A model generated the notes under the pieces. It was not told the DNA's origin. It saw only the letters and a program-made list of their open reading frames with translations, and ran no database searches. From Pseudonocardiales bacterium (lineage in GTDB: Bacteria; Actinomycetota; Actinomycetes; Mycobacteriales; Jatrophihabitantaceae): a DNA stretch of 7,908 bases. Made by a program: the position numbers and the translations under genes. Location of the stretch: assembly GCA_025465405.1 (NCBI GenBank), contig JAODNL010000327.1, forward strand, positions 1-7,908. The letters run 5' to 3'. Below, piece after piece: positions 1-6,868 of this stretch. The first letter of the stretch is position 1, and every line of letters starts with the position of its first letter.

Positions 1-781
1 CGAGTGGTTCAGCCAGTCGCCGACCGAGCGCCGCCGTGTCCTCGAGATCGCCGTGGCCACGGCCGCGGGACGCCTCCCCGTCGTCGCCGGTGTGAGCGCC
101 TACACCGCAAGCGAGGCGATCACCCTCGCCGAGCACGCCGCTGCCACCGGTGCCCACGGTGTGCTCGCCACCCCGCCTCCGTACGTCTGTCCCTCGCCTG
201 ACGAGATCGTGGCGTTCTACGCCGAAGTCAGCGCCGCGACCGATCTGCCGTTCATGATCTACAACTGGCCGCGCGGTGTGGCGGTAGACATCGCCGCACA
301 CGGCGGTCTTGCACAGCGCCTCGCCGACCTTGACCACGTCGTGGCGATCAAGGACAGCACCGGCGACTGGATGCGGATGCTGGATACCGTCGAGGCGGTC
401 AGTGCGCAGGTGCGCGTCTTCGGCAGCTTCCTGCACCGTCGCGGACTCGCCGTCCTGCGCGGGCTCGGCGGAGACGGCAATATCGACGGCGGGGGTGTCG
501 GTGCGCCGTTCGCAGTGCCGTACTACGACGCCGTTCGAGCCGGCGACTGGGTCGCCGCACAAGTTCACGTCGACCGGTACACCGAGCTTTCGGGCTCGCT
601 GATCCGTCCGGACTACAGCGGCATCTTCGCGTCGCCGATCTCGCAGCTCAAGGCCGTCATGGCGCTGCTCGGTCAGCCGGGCGGGCTGGTCCGCCCGCCC
701 CTGCTGCCGTTGACCGATGCTCAGGCACTTGCGGCGATCGAAAAGGTGCTCGCTCGGACCGGGTTGCTGGCGTCAGCATGA
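1..781 (+). CDS. DapA-family Schiff-base lyase/deaminase (dihydrodipicolinate synthase family), 5' truncated
   Basis: The reading frame is open from base 2 to the TGA at 779-781, giving 259 residues without the true start. Family members are usually about 290-310 residues. The first visible residue aligns with the Glu of the conserved GTTGE motif, so about 50 N-terminal residues lie upstream. Seen: a GRLPVVAGV strand (fragment residues 23-31), the active-site Tyr in IYNWP (Tyr87), and the Schiff-base Lys in VAIKDSTGD (Lys117, bases 350-352). The 30-residue Tyr-Lys spacing and the TIM-barrel pattern are typical. Known: the family uses the lysine to form an imine with a 2-oxo acid and includes DHDPS, sialic acid lyase, sugar-acid aldolases/dehydratases and pyrroline-4-hydroxy-2-carboxylate deaminase. 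Inferred: the last activity is attractive because a three-subunit amine dehydrogenase follows directly. True lysine biosynthesis is unlikely in this setting. The stop overlaps the next start as ATGA. Family is confident; substrate is not. Confidence 0.85.
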   Translation, partial: EWFSQSPTERRRVLEIAVATAAGRLPVVAGVSAYTASEAITLAEHAAATGAHGVLATPPPYVCPSPDEIVAFYAEVSAATDLPFMIYNWPRGVAVDIAAHGGLAQRLADLDHVVAIKDSTGDWMRMLDTVEAVSAQVRVFGSFLHRRGLAVLRGLGGDGNIDGGGVGAPFAVPYYDAVRAGDWVAAQVHVDRYTELSGSLIRPDYSGIFASPISQLKAVMALLGQPGGLVRPPLLPLTDAQALAAIEKVLARTGLLASA

Positions 782-1032
782 ACGCAACGGTTCAGTTCCG
801 GATCGACGGCTATGAGGTCAGCGCGCTCGAGGGCGCCACGCTCACCGCCGCCCTGCTGCAGAGCGGTATCCGCGGGCTGCGGCGCGATCCGGTCAGCAAC
901 GAGTTCCGTGGCGCGTTCTGCGGGATGGGTGCGTGCTTCGAGTGCGAGCTCGTCGTCGACGGTCGGACCGTCCGTGCCTGCCTCACCCCTGTCCGAGCGG
1001 ACATGGACGTCCGCACCGGAGCGACGACATGA
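778..1032 (+). CDS. Small [2Fe-2S]-binding subunit of a three-subunit FAD-dependent amine dehydrogenase/oxidase
   Basis: This 84-residue protein has a plant-type [2Fe-2S] signature: Cys48, Cys53 and Cys56 in FCGMGACFEC, and Cys68 in RACLTPV. It matches the short ferredoxin-like (Fer2_4 type) subunit or domain found as HcnA, as the gamma subunit of D-hydroxyproline dehydrogenase, and at the N terminus of the large sarcosine oxidase subunit. In those systems it relays electrons from flavin within the complex. The N-terminal half (residues 5-30) forms the beta-grasp strands before the cluster loop. No signal peptide or membrane segment is seen, so the protein is cytoplasmic. The ATG overlaps the upstream stop (ATGA), with no clear Shine-Dalgarno, suggesting translational coupling. 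The gene's own stop overlaps the next start in the same way. Cluster type is secure; assignment as a subunit rests on the next two genes. Confidence 0.85.
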   Translation: MNATVQFRIDGYEVSALEGATLTAALLQSGIRGLRRDPVSNEFRGAFCGMGACFECELVVDGRTVRACLTPVRADMDVRTGATT

Positions 1033-2387
1033 CCTCCGACGTGGTGATCGTGGGCGCTGGGCCGGCCGGCCTCAGCGCGGCCACGGTCATCGCCGAGAAC
1101 GACCGATCGGTTGTCGTGATCGACGAGCAACCGCGACCGGGCGGGCAGTACTACCGACAGCAGTCGGCCGCCGTCATCGCAACGCATGGTGTACACCGCG
1201 CTGAAGGCGCGGCGCTCATCGAGCGAGCCCGGCGCGCCGGCGTGCAATTCCGCTCGGGGGTCAGCGTGTGGGGCGTCGATGACGACCGTCGCACCTTGCT
1301 CGTGTCGGCGGCCGACGGAACCTCGATCAGACGGCACCTGGCACCGCGCATCGTCGTCGCGACAGGCGCCACGGAGCGCGCGCTGCCGTTTCCCGGCTGG
1401 CAGCTGCCCGCAGTCACGACCGTGGGCTATGCCCAGCACCTGTGTGCCGAAGGGGTTCGCGTCGGAGCACGGGTTCTCGTCGCCGGCTCGGGCCCGTTCC
1501 TACTATCCGTCGCCTGCTCTCTTGTCGGCGTTGGCGTGGACGTCGTCGCAGTCCTCGAGGAAGGCACCCCCTACCGGCCACGAGCCGCGGGGTGGAAGGT
1601 CGCCGGTCACCCACAGCGGCTGCGGGAGTTCGCTGCCTACCGCGCCCGGCTCGCCGCGGCGAGAGTGCCGGTGCGCTCCGGTCGACGCGTCGTGAGTGCC
1701 GAAGAGACCGCTGATGGGCTGCGCGTCGTGGAAGGGCCGACGGTGGGCACTGGCCGCGCGCGCCAGCACACGGTTGACGCGCTCAATGTCGGCTTCGGAT
1801 TCCGGCCACAGATCGATCTGTTGCGCTTGCTCGGCTGCGGCACGCGAATCGACGCGCTCAGCGGTGACGAGGTTGCCGTCGTTGACGTCGACGGCGCTAC
1901 GGATCTCGACGGGGTGTGGGCGGCGGGAGAGGTCACCGGCATCGCGGGCGCCCCGTCAGCCCTAGCCGAGGGCCTCGTCGTCGGTGCCGCCGTGCTGCGT
2001 TCCCTCGGCGCCCCACTGCCGGAAGGACTTGCAGCAGCGCGTCGCGATGTCTCGCGCGCGCGCGCGTTCGCGAGCACTCTGGGCCGCCTGTATCCGGCAC
2101 CGCGCGACCTCGCCGCACTCGCAGCTGCCTCGCTGGGCGACGACGCGCTGGTGTGCCGCTGCGAATCGGTTTCGGCCGGGCAGGTGCGCGCCGCACAGTT
2201 CGGCGGCACCGACTTGCAGGCGGTCAAAGCGGCGACGCGTGCTGGCATGGGCCTGTGCCAGGGACGTGAGTGCGCCCCGGCCGTATCGGCGCTGTGCGGC
2301 AGCCCGACCGCGGCATTCACCGTCCGCCCACCGCTGCGGCCGATCCTGCTCGCCGCCGTCGCCGAGCACGCTGCGCAGGTGATCTGA
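1029..2387 (+). CDS. NAD(P)/FAD-binding oxidoreductase subunit with C-terminal BFD-like [2Fe-2S] domain (HcnB / opine oxidase subunit A type)
   Basis: The protein is 452 residues. An N-terminal dinucleotide fold has GAGPAG at residues 9-14 and an acidic end of strand 2 (IDEQ, 32-35), followed by the RPGGQYYR segment typical of this family. ATGATER lies at 111-117, and a second dinucleotide motif (GSGPFL, 153-158) sits mid-protein. The AAGE segment near 298-301 is the usual C-terminal FAD contact. Residues about 370-425 form a BFD-like domain with Cys376 and Cys378 (CRCES) and Cys410 and Cys415 (CQGREC), which should bind a second [2Fe-2S] cluster. This layout matches HcnB, opine oxidase subunit A and the alpha subunit of D-hydroxyproline dehydrogenase. 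The frame is open further upstream, but ATG 1029 is chosen because it forms an ATGA overlap, has GGAG 7 bases upstream, and places the Rossmann motif at the expected distance. It is probably the electron-transfer subunit for the DAO-type subunit encoded next. Confidence 0.9.
   Translation: MTSDVVIVGAGPAGLSAATVIAENDRSVVVIDEQPRPGGQYYRQQSAAVIATHGVHRAEGAALIERARRAGVQFRSGVSVWGVDDDRRTLLVSAADGTSIRRHLAPRIVVATGATERALPFPGWQLPAVTTVGYAQHLCAEGVRVGARVLVAGSGPFLLSVACSLVGVGVDVVAVLEEGTPYRPRAAGWKVAGHPQRLREFAAYRARLAAARVPVRSGRRVVSAEETADGLRVVEGPTVGTGRARQHTVDALNVGFGFRPQIDLLRLLGCGTRIDALSGDEVAVVDVDGATDLDGVWAAGEVTGIAGAPSALAEGLVVGAAVLRSLGAPLPEGLAAARRDVSRARAFASTLGRLYPAPRDLAALAAASLGDDALVCRCESVSAGQVRAAQFGGTDLQAVKAATRAGMGLCQGRECAPAVSALCGSPTAAFTVRPPLRPILLAAVAEHAAQVI
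2053..2066. repeat. Short (CG)7 alternating run inside the BFD-domain oxidoreductase gene
   Basis: Fourteen bases of perfect CG alternation lie in codons for the Arg/Ala-rich linker (VSRARAFAST, residues 341-350) between the oxidoreductase domain and the BFD domain. The frame stays intact through it. In DNA this rich in G+C such a run can arise by chance; it is recorded only as a possible slippage or Z-form site. Confidence 0.4.
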
Positions 2388-3553
2388 TGAGCGTGACTGC
2401 CGACGTGCTCGTCATCGGCGCCGGGGTGCTCGGCGCCTCCACCGGCTTCGAACTGGCGCGGCGTGGACATCGGGTCGCCGTCGTCGACCGTGGATCGGTG
2501 AGCCGCGAAGGCTCGGGCACCACGGCGGGCAACCTTCACGTGCAGGCTGTGCACACGCGCCGCCCCGGGCAGGACGTCCCGCTTGACGCACGCCGCTTCC
2601 TGCCACTGCAGAAAGCGGCCAGCGACCTGTGGGAAGCAGTGCCCGATCTGCTCGGCATCGACATCGAGCTTGTCCGCACGGGCGGCTTCACCGTGGCCGA
2701 GACCGCCGAGCAGCTTCAGGAGCTGAAGTTGAAGGGCGAGTGGGAGCGCGAGTTCGGTGTTCAGACCGTGCTGATGGATCAGGACACTGTGCACGATGCG
2801 CTGCCAGCGCTCGGCCCGACGGTGCTCGGTGCGACCTGGTGCGCTGAGGATGGCTACGCCAACCCGTTGCTGGTCACACCGGCCTACCTGAACGCCGCCC
2901 GTCGCTCCGGGGCACAGATCACGCCGCATGCTCCCGTCACCGCCCTGTCCCGCGATCACAACGGGTGGCGCGCCGACGCGGGCGCGACGCAGCTGCACGT
3001 CGGCGCAGTTGTCGACACCGCCGGCCCGTGGCTCGCCGACGTCGCGGCGCTGGCCGGTGTTGTGCTGGCAATGGCGCCGCTCACCATCCAGATGCACGCG
3101 ACCACGCGGATGCCGCCTCTGCTGCGCAATCTTGTGCAGCACATCGGCGAAGGCTTGTCGATCAAGCAGGTCACGTCCGGCACGATCCTGATCGGCGGCG
3201 GCTGGCCGTCGGGCCCGATTGCGGCCGGCTCGCGCACCGCGAGCTCCATGGCAAGCCTGATGGGCAACATCGCCCAAGCCGTCCGCATCCTTCCGGTGCT
3301 CGGTCAGATGCGGTTGCTGCGCTCATGGGCCGGCCCGCTGGCCGCGACGCCGGACGAGATGCCCGTCGTCGGCGCGGTGCCCGGGCTCGACGATTTCTAC
3401 CTCGCCGGCGGGACCTACGCCTTCACCTTCGCGCCGCTCTGGGCTCAGACCCTGGCTGACCTCGTCGAGGGCAAGCAACCGCCCGTCGACCTCTCCGGCC
3501 TCGGCCCCGATCGACTCGTCATCGAAGGAGGCGATCATGGACAAGAGCATTAG
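2387..3553 (+). CDS. DAO-family FAD-dependent amine/imino-acid oxidoreductase (catalytic subunit; HcnC / opine oxidase subunit B / D-hydroxyproline dehydrogenase beta type)
   Basis: The protein is 388 residues. The FAD-binding fold shows GAGVLG at 11-16 with Asp34 ending strand 2. It is followed by GTTAGNLHVQ (44-53), the loop that in opine and hydroxyproline dehydrogenase relatives reads roughly GxNAGxLHxQ. TAGPW at 211-215 and TPDEMPVVG at 321-329 are standard DAO-family contacts. Known: DAO proteins oxidise C-N bonds of glycine, sarcosine, proline, D-amino acids or opines using FAD. With the two preceding Fe-S subunits this should be the substrate-oxidising part of a heterotrimer. The ATG overlaps the previous stop by one base (TGATG), with AGGTGA just upstream; the frame extends upstream of 2387 but that part lies inside the previous gene. 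One oddity is the C-terminal flavin loop, GGTYAFTF (341-348), in place of the more usual glycine/histidine-rich GHSGHG-like run. Substrate is unknown: D-hydroxyproline, proline, sarcosine or an opine are candidates. Confidence 0.88.
   Translation: MSVTADVLVIGAGVLGASTGFELARRGHRVAVVDRGSVSREGSGTTAGNLHVQAVHTRRPGQDVPLDARRFLPLQKAASDLWEAVPDLLGIDIELVRTGGFTVAETAEQLQELKLKGEWEREFGVQTVLMDQDTVHDALPALGPTVLGATWCAEDGYANPLLVTPAYLNAARRSGAQITPHAPVTALSRDHNGWRADAGATQLHVGAVVDTAGPWLADVAALAGVVLAMAPLTIQMHATTRMPPLLRNLVQHIGEGLSIKQVTSGTILIGGGWPSGPIAAGSRTASSMASLMGNIAQAVRILPVLGQMRLLRSWAGPLAATPDEMPVVGAVPGLDDFYLAGGTYAFTFAPLWAQTLADLVEGKQPPVDLSGLGPDRLVIEGGDHGQEH
3525..3531 (+). promoter_or_regulatory. Strong Shine-Dalgarno for the amidohydrolase gene
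   Basis: AAGGAGG sits 5 bases before ATG 3537 and inside the 3' end of the preceding flavoprotein gene. It is the best match to the 16S rRNA anti-Shine-Dalgarno in the window. It fixes the amidohydrolase start and implies that ribosomes can load independently here, at the longest overlap (17 bp) in the operon. Confidence 0.7.
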
Positions 3554-4805
3554 GCGCCCCGCGCCCGGCCCGCTTTGGCTCACCGGCGGGCATGTCGTCG
3601 ACGTCGTCACTGGCACACTCCGGCGGGATACGGCGGTCGAGATCGTCGACGGACGGATCGCGGCGCTGCATAAAGACATCAACATTCCGCCCGATGCCAC
3701 CGTGCGCGACATCGGCGGACGATACGTGCTGCCCGGCCTGATATCGGTGCACACCCACCTGTCGGTTGTATATCCGTTCACCGACACCGACGACGCCGAG
3801 TCGCCGGGCATCACTGCGCTGCGGTCGCTGTCTCGTGCGCAGGACGCGTTGACTGCCGGAGTCACCACCATCCGCTGCGTGCACGAGCAGAATCGCGCGG
3901 ATCTGCTCGTACGCACCGCTGCTGAGCAAGGGTGGGTCGAGGCGCCGCGCATCCTCGGCGCCGGACGTGCAGTGTCCACGACCGGCGGACACGGACACGG
4001 CATGGCCTGTTCGTACGCGGACGGATACGACGGATTCCTGCATGCCGCGCGGACCGAACTCGCGGCCGGTGCCGACCACGTCAAGATCTTCATTACGGGC
4101 GGGATCGCCCGGCCGGGCGAGGGATTCGCGGGCGCGGAGATGACGATCGACGAGATGCGGGCGGTCGTGCGCGCGGTCGAGGAGCGTGGCAAATACGCGG
4201 TCGCCCACGCAGGCGACGCATCGGCGATACGGCAGGCGCTCGAGGCCGGAGTGCGCAGCTTCGAGCACGCCTACGCACTCGATGACGACACCGTCGCGGA
4301 GATGGCCCGTCGACACGTCTTCCTCACGCCGACCCTCTGCGTCACGCGCTGCCCCGACTGGATGACTGACCACTCGTTCACGCCGTGGCAGGTCGAGCGC
4401 GCGATGGAGGTCGGCCCCGGCCACCTCGAAAGCATCCGCCGTGCGGTTCGGCTCGGCGCCGGCACCGATGTGCCGCCGGGGATCACGTTCGTCGCGGGGA
4501 CCGATTACCCGCCCGGTGAGCCGATCGAGGACACCGTGGTCGCCGTCCGCGAGATGGAGTTCCTCACCGAGGCCGGCCTCTCGCCGCAGCAGGCGCTGCG
4601 CGCGGGGACCTCCGATGCTGCACGTCTGCTCAAGATGTCCGATCAGATCGGCTCCGTCGAGCCCGGCATGATCGCGGATCTCGTCGTGACCGATGCCGAT
4701 CCGACGTCCGACCTGTCCGCGCTGCGCCGGATCGGCATGGTCGTGCAAGCCGGTCGCGTCGTGCGCGACGACATCCCAGTCCTTGCCAGGGGAGCGTGCA
4801 CGTGA
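3537..4805 (+). CDS. Amidohydrolase-superfamily metallohydrolase (prolidase / imidazolonepropionase-like)
   Basis: The protein is 422 residues. An N-terminal beta-sandwich part (about 12-65) leads into a TIM barrel. Likely metal and catalytic residues are visible in the superfamily order: HTH (His72, His74), Lys183 in VKIFITGG (the carboxylated bridging lysine), His224 in AVAHAGD, His244 in SFEHAY, and Asp323 in AGTDYP. STTGGHGHG (147-155) is characteristic of the Xaa-Pro/Xaa-Arg dipeptidase-like branch. This set predicts a binuclear metal enzyme hydrolysing an amide or peptide bond. The C-terminal strand returns to the sandwich (IADLVV, 379-384). No signal peptide is seen, so it is cytoplasmic. 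The gene overlaps the flavoprotein by 17 bp and the HyuA gene by 4 bp (GTGA). Inferred: it may cleave an N-acyl imino acid, a dipeptide or a lactam that feeds the upstream dehydrogenase. True imidazolonepropionase is unlikely because no other histidine-degradation genes are visible. Confidence 0.88.
   Translation: MDKSIRRPAPGPLWLTGGHVVDVVTGTLRRDTAVEIVDGRIAALHKDINIPPDATVRDIGGRYVLPGLISVHTHLSVVYPFTDTDDAESPGITALRSLSRAQDALTAGVTTIRCVHEQNRADLLVRTAAEQGWVEAPRILGAGRAVSTTGGHGHGMACSYADGYDGFLHAARTELAAGADHVKIFITGGIARPGEGFAGAEMTIDEMRAVVRAVEERGKYAVAHAGDASAIRQALEAGVRSFEHAYALDDDTVAEMARRHVFLTPTLCVTRCPDWMTDHSFTPWQVERAMEVGPGHLESIRRAVRLGAGTDVPPGITFVAGTDYPPGEPIEDTVVAVREMEFLTEAGLSPQQALRAGTSDAARLLKMSDQIGSVEPGMIADLVVTDADPTSDLSALRRIGMVVQAGRVVRDDIPVLARGACT
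4788..4794 (+). promoter_or_regulatory. Shine-Dalgarno that selects the GTG start at 4802
   Basis: AGGGGAG lies 7 bases upstream of GTG 4802 but only 1 base upstream of the alternative in-frame GTG at 4796. Spacing favours 4802, which also gives a four-base GTGA overlap with the amidohydrolase stop, the same style of junction used elsewhere in this operon. Confidence 0.6.
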
Positions 4806-6868
4806 CGAACGCCGGTGGCATCTCGGGGCGGCGCCTTGCAGTCGACATCGGCGGCACGTTCGTCGATGCCGTCGAGTTCGACGAGGCATCCGGCGAATTG
4901 CGCGTCCACAAAGCCGCGACGACGCCCGACGCGCCCGCGCGCGGCGTCGTGGACGCTGTAGCGGCACTGCGTGCTGACCTGTCCGACGTCACCACATTCG
5001 CCCACGGCACGACACTCGGTCTGAATGCCATCCTGCAGCGGCGCGGTGCCGAGGTCGGCCTTGTTACGAACGCGGGATTCCGCGACCTGTTCGAGATCGC
5101 GCGTGCGGCCATCCCGACGGAGCACATGTACAACTTCTCCTATGCGCCGCCGGCGCCTCTCGTGCCTCGGCGGCGCCGTGTCGGCGTGACCGGGCGCCTT
5201 GACGCCGCTGGTCGCGAGGTGGTTGCGCTGGCTGACGCATCGGTTCTGGAAGCGGGCGCGATCCTGATCGAGCAGCAGGGCCTGACGTCGATCGCGGTCT
5301 GCTTCCTGCACACCTACGCCAATCCTTCGCACGAGCGTCGTGCGGCGGAGCTACTGCGAACGGCGTACCCGCACGTCGCCGTCTCGATCTCGAGTGACAT
5401 CACCCGTGAGTACCGCGAATACGAGCGGACCAGCACAGTGACGCTCGACGCATACATCCGCCCTGCGCTGCGCGACTATCTCGTCGCGCTCGAGGCCGCT
5501 CTCGGCGACATCGGGCTGCGCACCCCGATGCACATCATGCGTTCGGGCGGCGGCGCCATGACGGCAGAGCAGGCGCGCCGCGCCCCGTTGATGACAGTGC
5601 TGTCCGGACCGGCTGGTGGTGTCATCGGCGCATCGGCCGTCGCCGTCGAGCGGGGGTGGCCGCGCGTGCTCTCCTTCGATGTCGGCGGCACCAGCGTCGA
5701 CGCCTGCGTCATCGAGGACGGCACGCCGAGCGACGTGCACGAAGCCTCCATCGACGGCTTCCCGCTGCTTATCCCGATCTTCGACATCCGCACCGTCGGG
5801 GCCGGCGGTGGCTCGATCGCCTGGACCGATGACGGGCTGCTACGCGTCGGCCCGCGGAGCGCCGGCGCCGTTCCGGGGCCGGTCGCCTACGGCACCGGAG
5901 GCGTCGAGCCGACCCTCACCGACGCGGCGCTCACGCTTGGTTACCTGGACGCCAAGACGTTCCTCGCCGGCGGGATGGCCATCGATGCAGAAGCCGCCCG
6001 AGAGGCCATTCGCACTCGGATCGCGCAACCACTCGGCATCGACGAGAAGCAGGCCGCCGACAGTGTCTTCCGAGTGTTGCTGGCGCGCACGGTCGGAGCG
6101 CTGCGGGAGATCACCGTCGAACGCGGCCTTGACCCTCGCGAATTCACCTTGCTGGCTTTCGGGGGCGCAGGGCCCCTGCTGGGCCCGATGCTCGCGCGTG
6201 AAATGGGCATCGCCACGTGCGCCATCCCGCCCGTTCCGGCTGCCTTCTCCGCCTACGGCATGCTGCTCAGCGACCTGCAGCACGAAGCATCGGCAACGAT
6301 CCTCGCGCCGCTCGACGATGCCGCATTGATCGAGCTGCGCCCCGTCGTCGCCGAACTCGCCGCCGTGGCCGACGGCGCCCTGTCGGCGCAGGACGTACCT
6401 GTCGAGCACCGCGAGACGCACGTCATCGTCGATGTCCGCTACCGCGGGCAGGAACACAGCCTGCCGCTCGAATTGAACGACCAGGACACTGCCGAGGGGC
6501 TGCTCGCACGCTTTCACGAGTCGCACCGTGCCCGCCACGGCCATGCGATGCCCGAGAGTGGTCAGCTCGTGACGCTTCGGGTGCGCGGTATAGGCCGGCT
6601 ACCGAAGCCGATCAGCGTGCGGCTCACCGCAGGCGACGGGGGCGCGCCGCGCCCGATCGGCGGTCGCACGGCTTATGACATCGCGTCCGGGATCGAGTGC
6701 GAGTTCCTCGTCTTCGAGCGGGCATCGTTGGGCGCCGGTGCTTGCATCGACGGCCCCGCAATCATCGAGGAGGGCACGTCGACGACGGTCATCTTCGGTG
6801 ACCAGCAACTGACTGTCGATGACTTCGGCGACATGCTCGTCACCACGTCTGCGGGAGCGGCTCGATGA
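4802..6868 (+). CDS. HyuA-type hydantoinase/oxoprolinase ATPase subunit
   Basis: The protein is 688 residues from GTG 4802, a normal length for stand-alone HyuA proteins. Domain order is hydantoinase A N-terminal (about 10-185), the hydantoinase/oxoprolinase core (about 200-490), and a C-terminal domain (about 500-680). Seen: the ASKHA-type phosphate motif DIGGTF (15-20), AHGTT (67-71), the second nucleotide motif FDVGGTSVD (292-300), GGGS (335-338), GPxSAGAxPGP around 351-360, and FGGAGP (453-458). Known: with HyuB these proteins use ATP to hydrolyse hydantoins, 5-oxoproline or other lactams. Relatives form acetone and acetophenone carboxylases, which need additional or larger subunits. The gene is translationally coupled to both neighbours (GTGA upstream, ATGA downstream). 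Inferred: it activates a cyclic amide or carbonyl substrate by phosphorylation for the partner subunit. Family is certain; substrate is unknown. Confidence 0.95.
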   Translation: MTNAGGISGRRLAVDIGGTFVDAVEFDEASGELRVHKAATTPDAPARGVVDAVAALRADLSDVTTFAHGTTLGLNAILQRRGAEVGLVTNAGFRDLFEIARAAIPTEHMYNFSYAPPAPLVPRRRRVGVTGRLDAAGREVVALADASVLEAGAILIEQQGLTSIAVCFLHTYANPSHERRAAELLRTAYPHVAVSISSDITREYREYERTSTVTLDAYIRPALRDYLVALEAALGDIGLRTPMHIMRSGGGAMTAEQARRAPLMTVLSGPAGGVIGASAVAVERGWPRVLSFDVGGTSVDACVIEDGTPSDVHEASIDGFPLLIPIFDIRTVGAGGGSIAWTDDGLLRVGPRSAGAVPGPVAYGTGGVEPTLTDAALTLGYLDAKTFLAGGMAIDAEAAREAIRTRIAQPLGIDEKQAADSVFRVLLARTVGALREITVERGLDPREFTLLAFGGAGPLLGPMLAREMGIATCAIPPVPAAFSAYGMLLSDLQHEASATILAPLDDAALIELRPVVAELAAVADGALSAQDVPVEHRETHVIVDVRYRGQEHSLPLELNDQDTAEGLLARFHESHRARHGHAMPESGQLVTLRVRGIGRLPKPISVRLTAGDGGAPRPIGGRTAYDIASGIECEFLVFERASLGAGACIDGPAIIEEGTSTTVIFGDQQLTVDDFGDMLVTTSAGAAR

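Noticed and set aside
933..1028. Upstream extension of the BFD-domain oxidoreductase to an earlier start
   Set aside because: The added residues are Arg-rich, lie inside the [2Fe-2S] gene, and would put a non-family tail before the Rossmann motif. ATG 1029 has a better ribosome site and an ATGA overlap.
2053..2066. (CG)7 run as a phase-variation tract
   Set aside because: The run is short, a one-unit (2 bp) change would shift the frame, the frame is intact, and such runs occur by chance at this base composition.
2270..2386. Upstream extension of the DAO-family gene to 2270
   Set aside because: It covers the BFD-domain gene's C terminus in another frame and does not resemble the family. ATG 2387 places GAGVLG at the usual position.
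1637..3277. Long antisense open frame of 546 codons on the - strand
   Set aside because: It lies wholly opposite two well-supported flavoprotein genes, shows no recognisable domain and is rich in Arg, Ala, Gly and His. Long antisense frames are expected in high-GC coding DNA.
778..3553. Identification of genes 2-4 as hydrogen cyanide synthase HcnABC
   Set aside because: The architecture is the same, but the DapA-family, amidohydrolase and HyuAB genes point to a catabolic operon. The HcnABC-like architecture is shared by several amine dehydrogenases, so I do not assign HCN formation.
3519..4967. Long antisense open frame of 482 codons on the - strand
   Set aside because: It mirrors the amidohydrolase gene, which has intact catalytic motifs on the + strand. 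Composition is that of a shadow frame and no family motif is seen.
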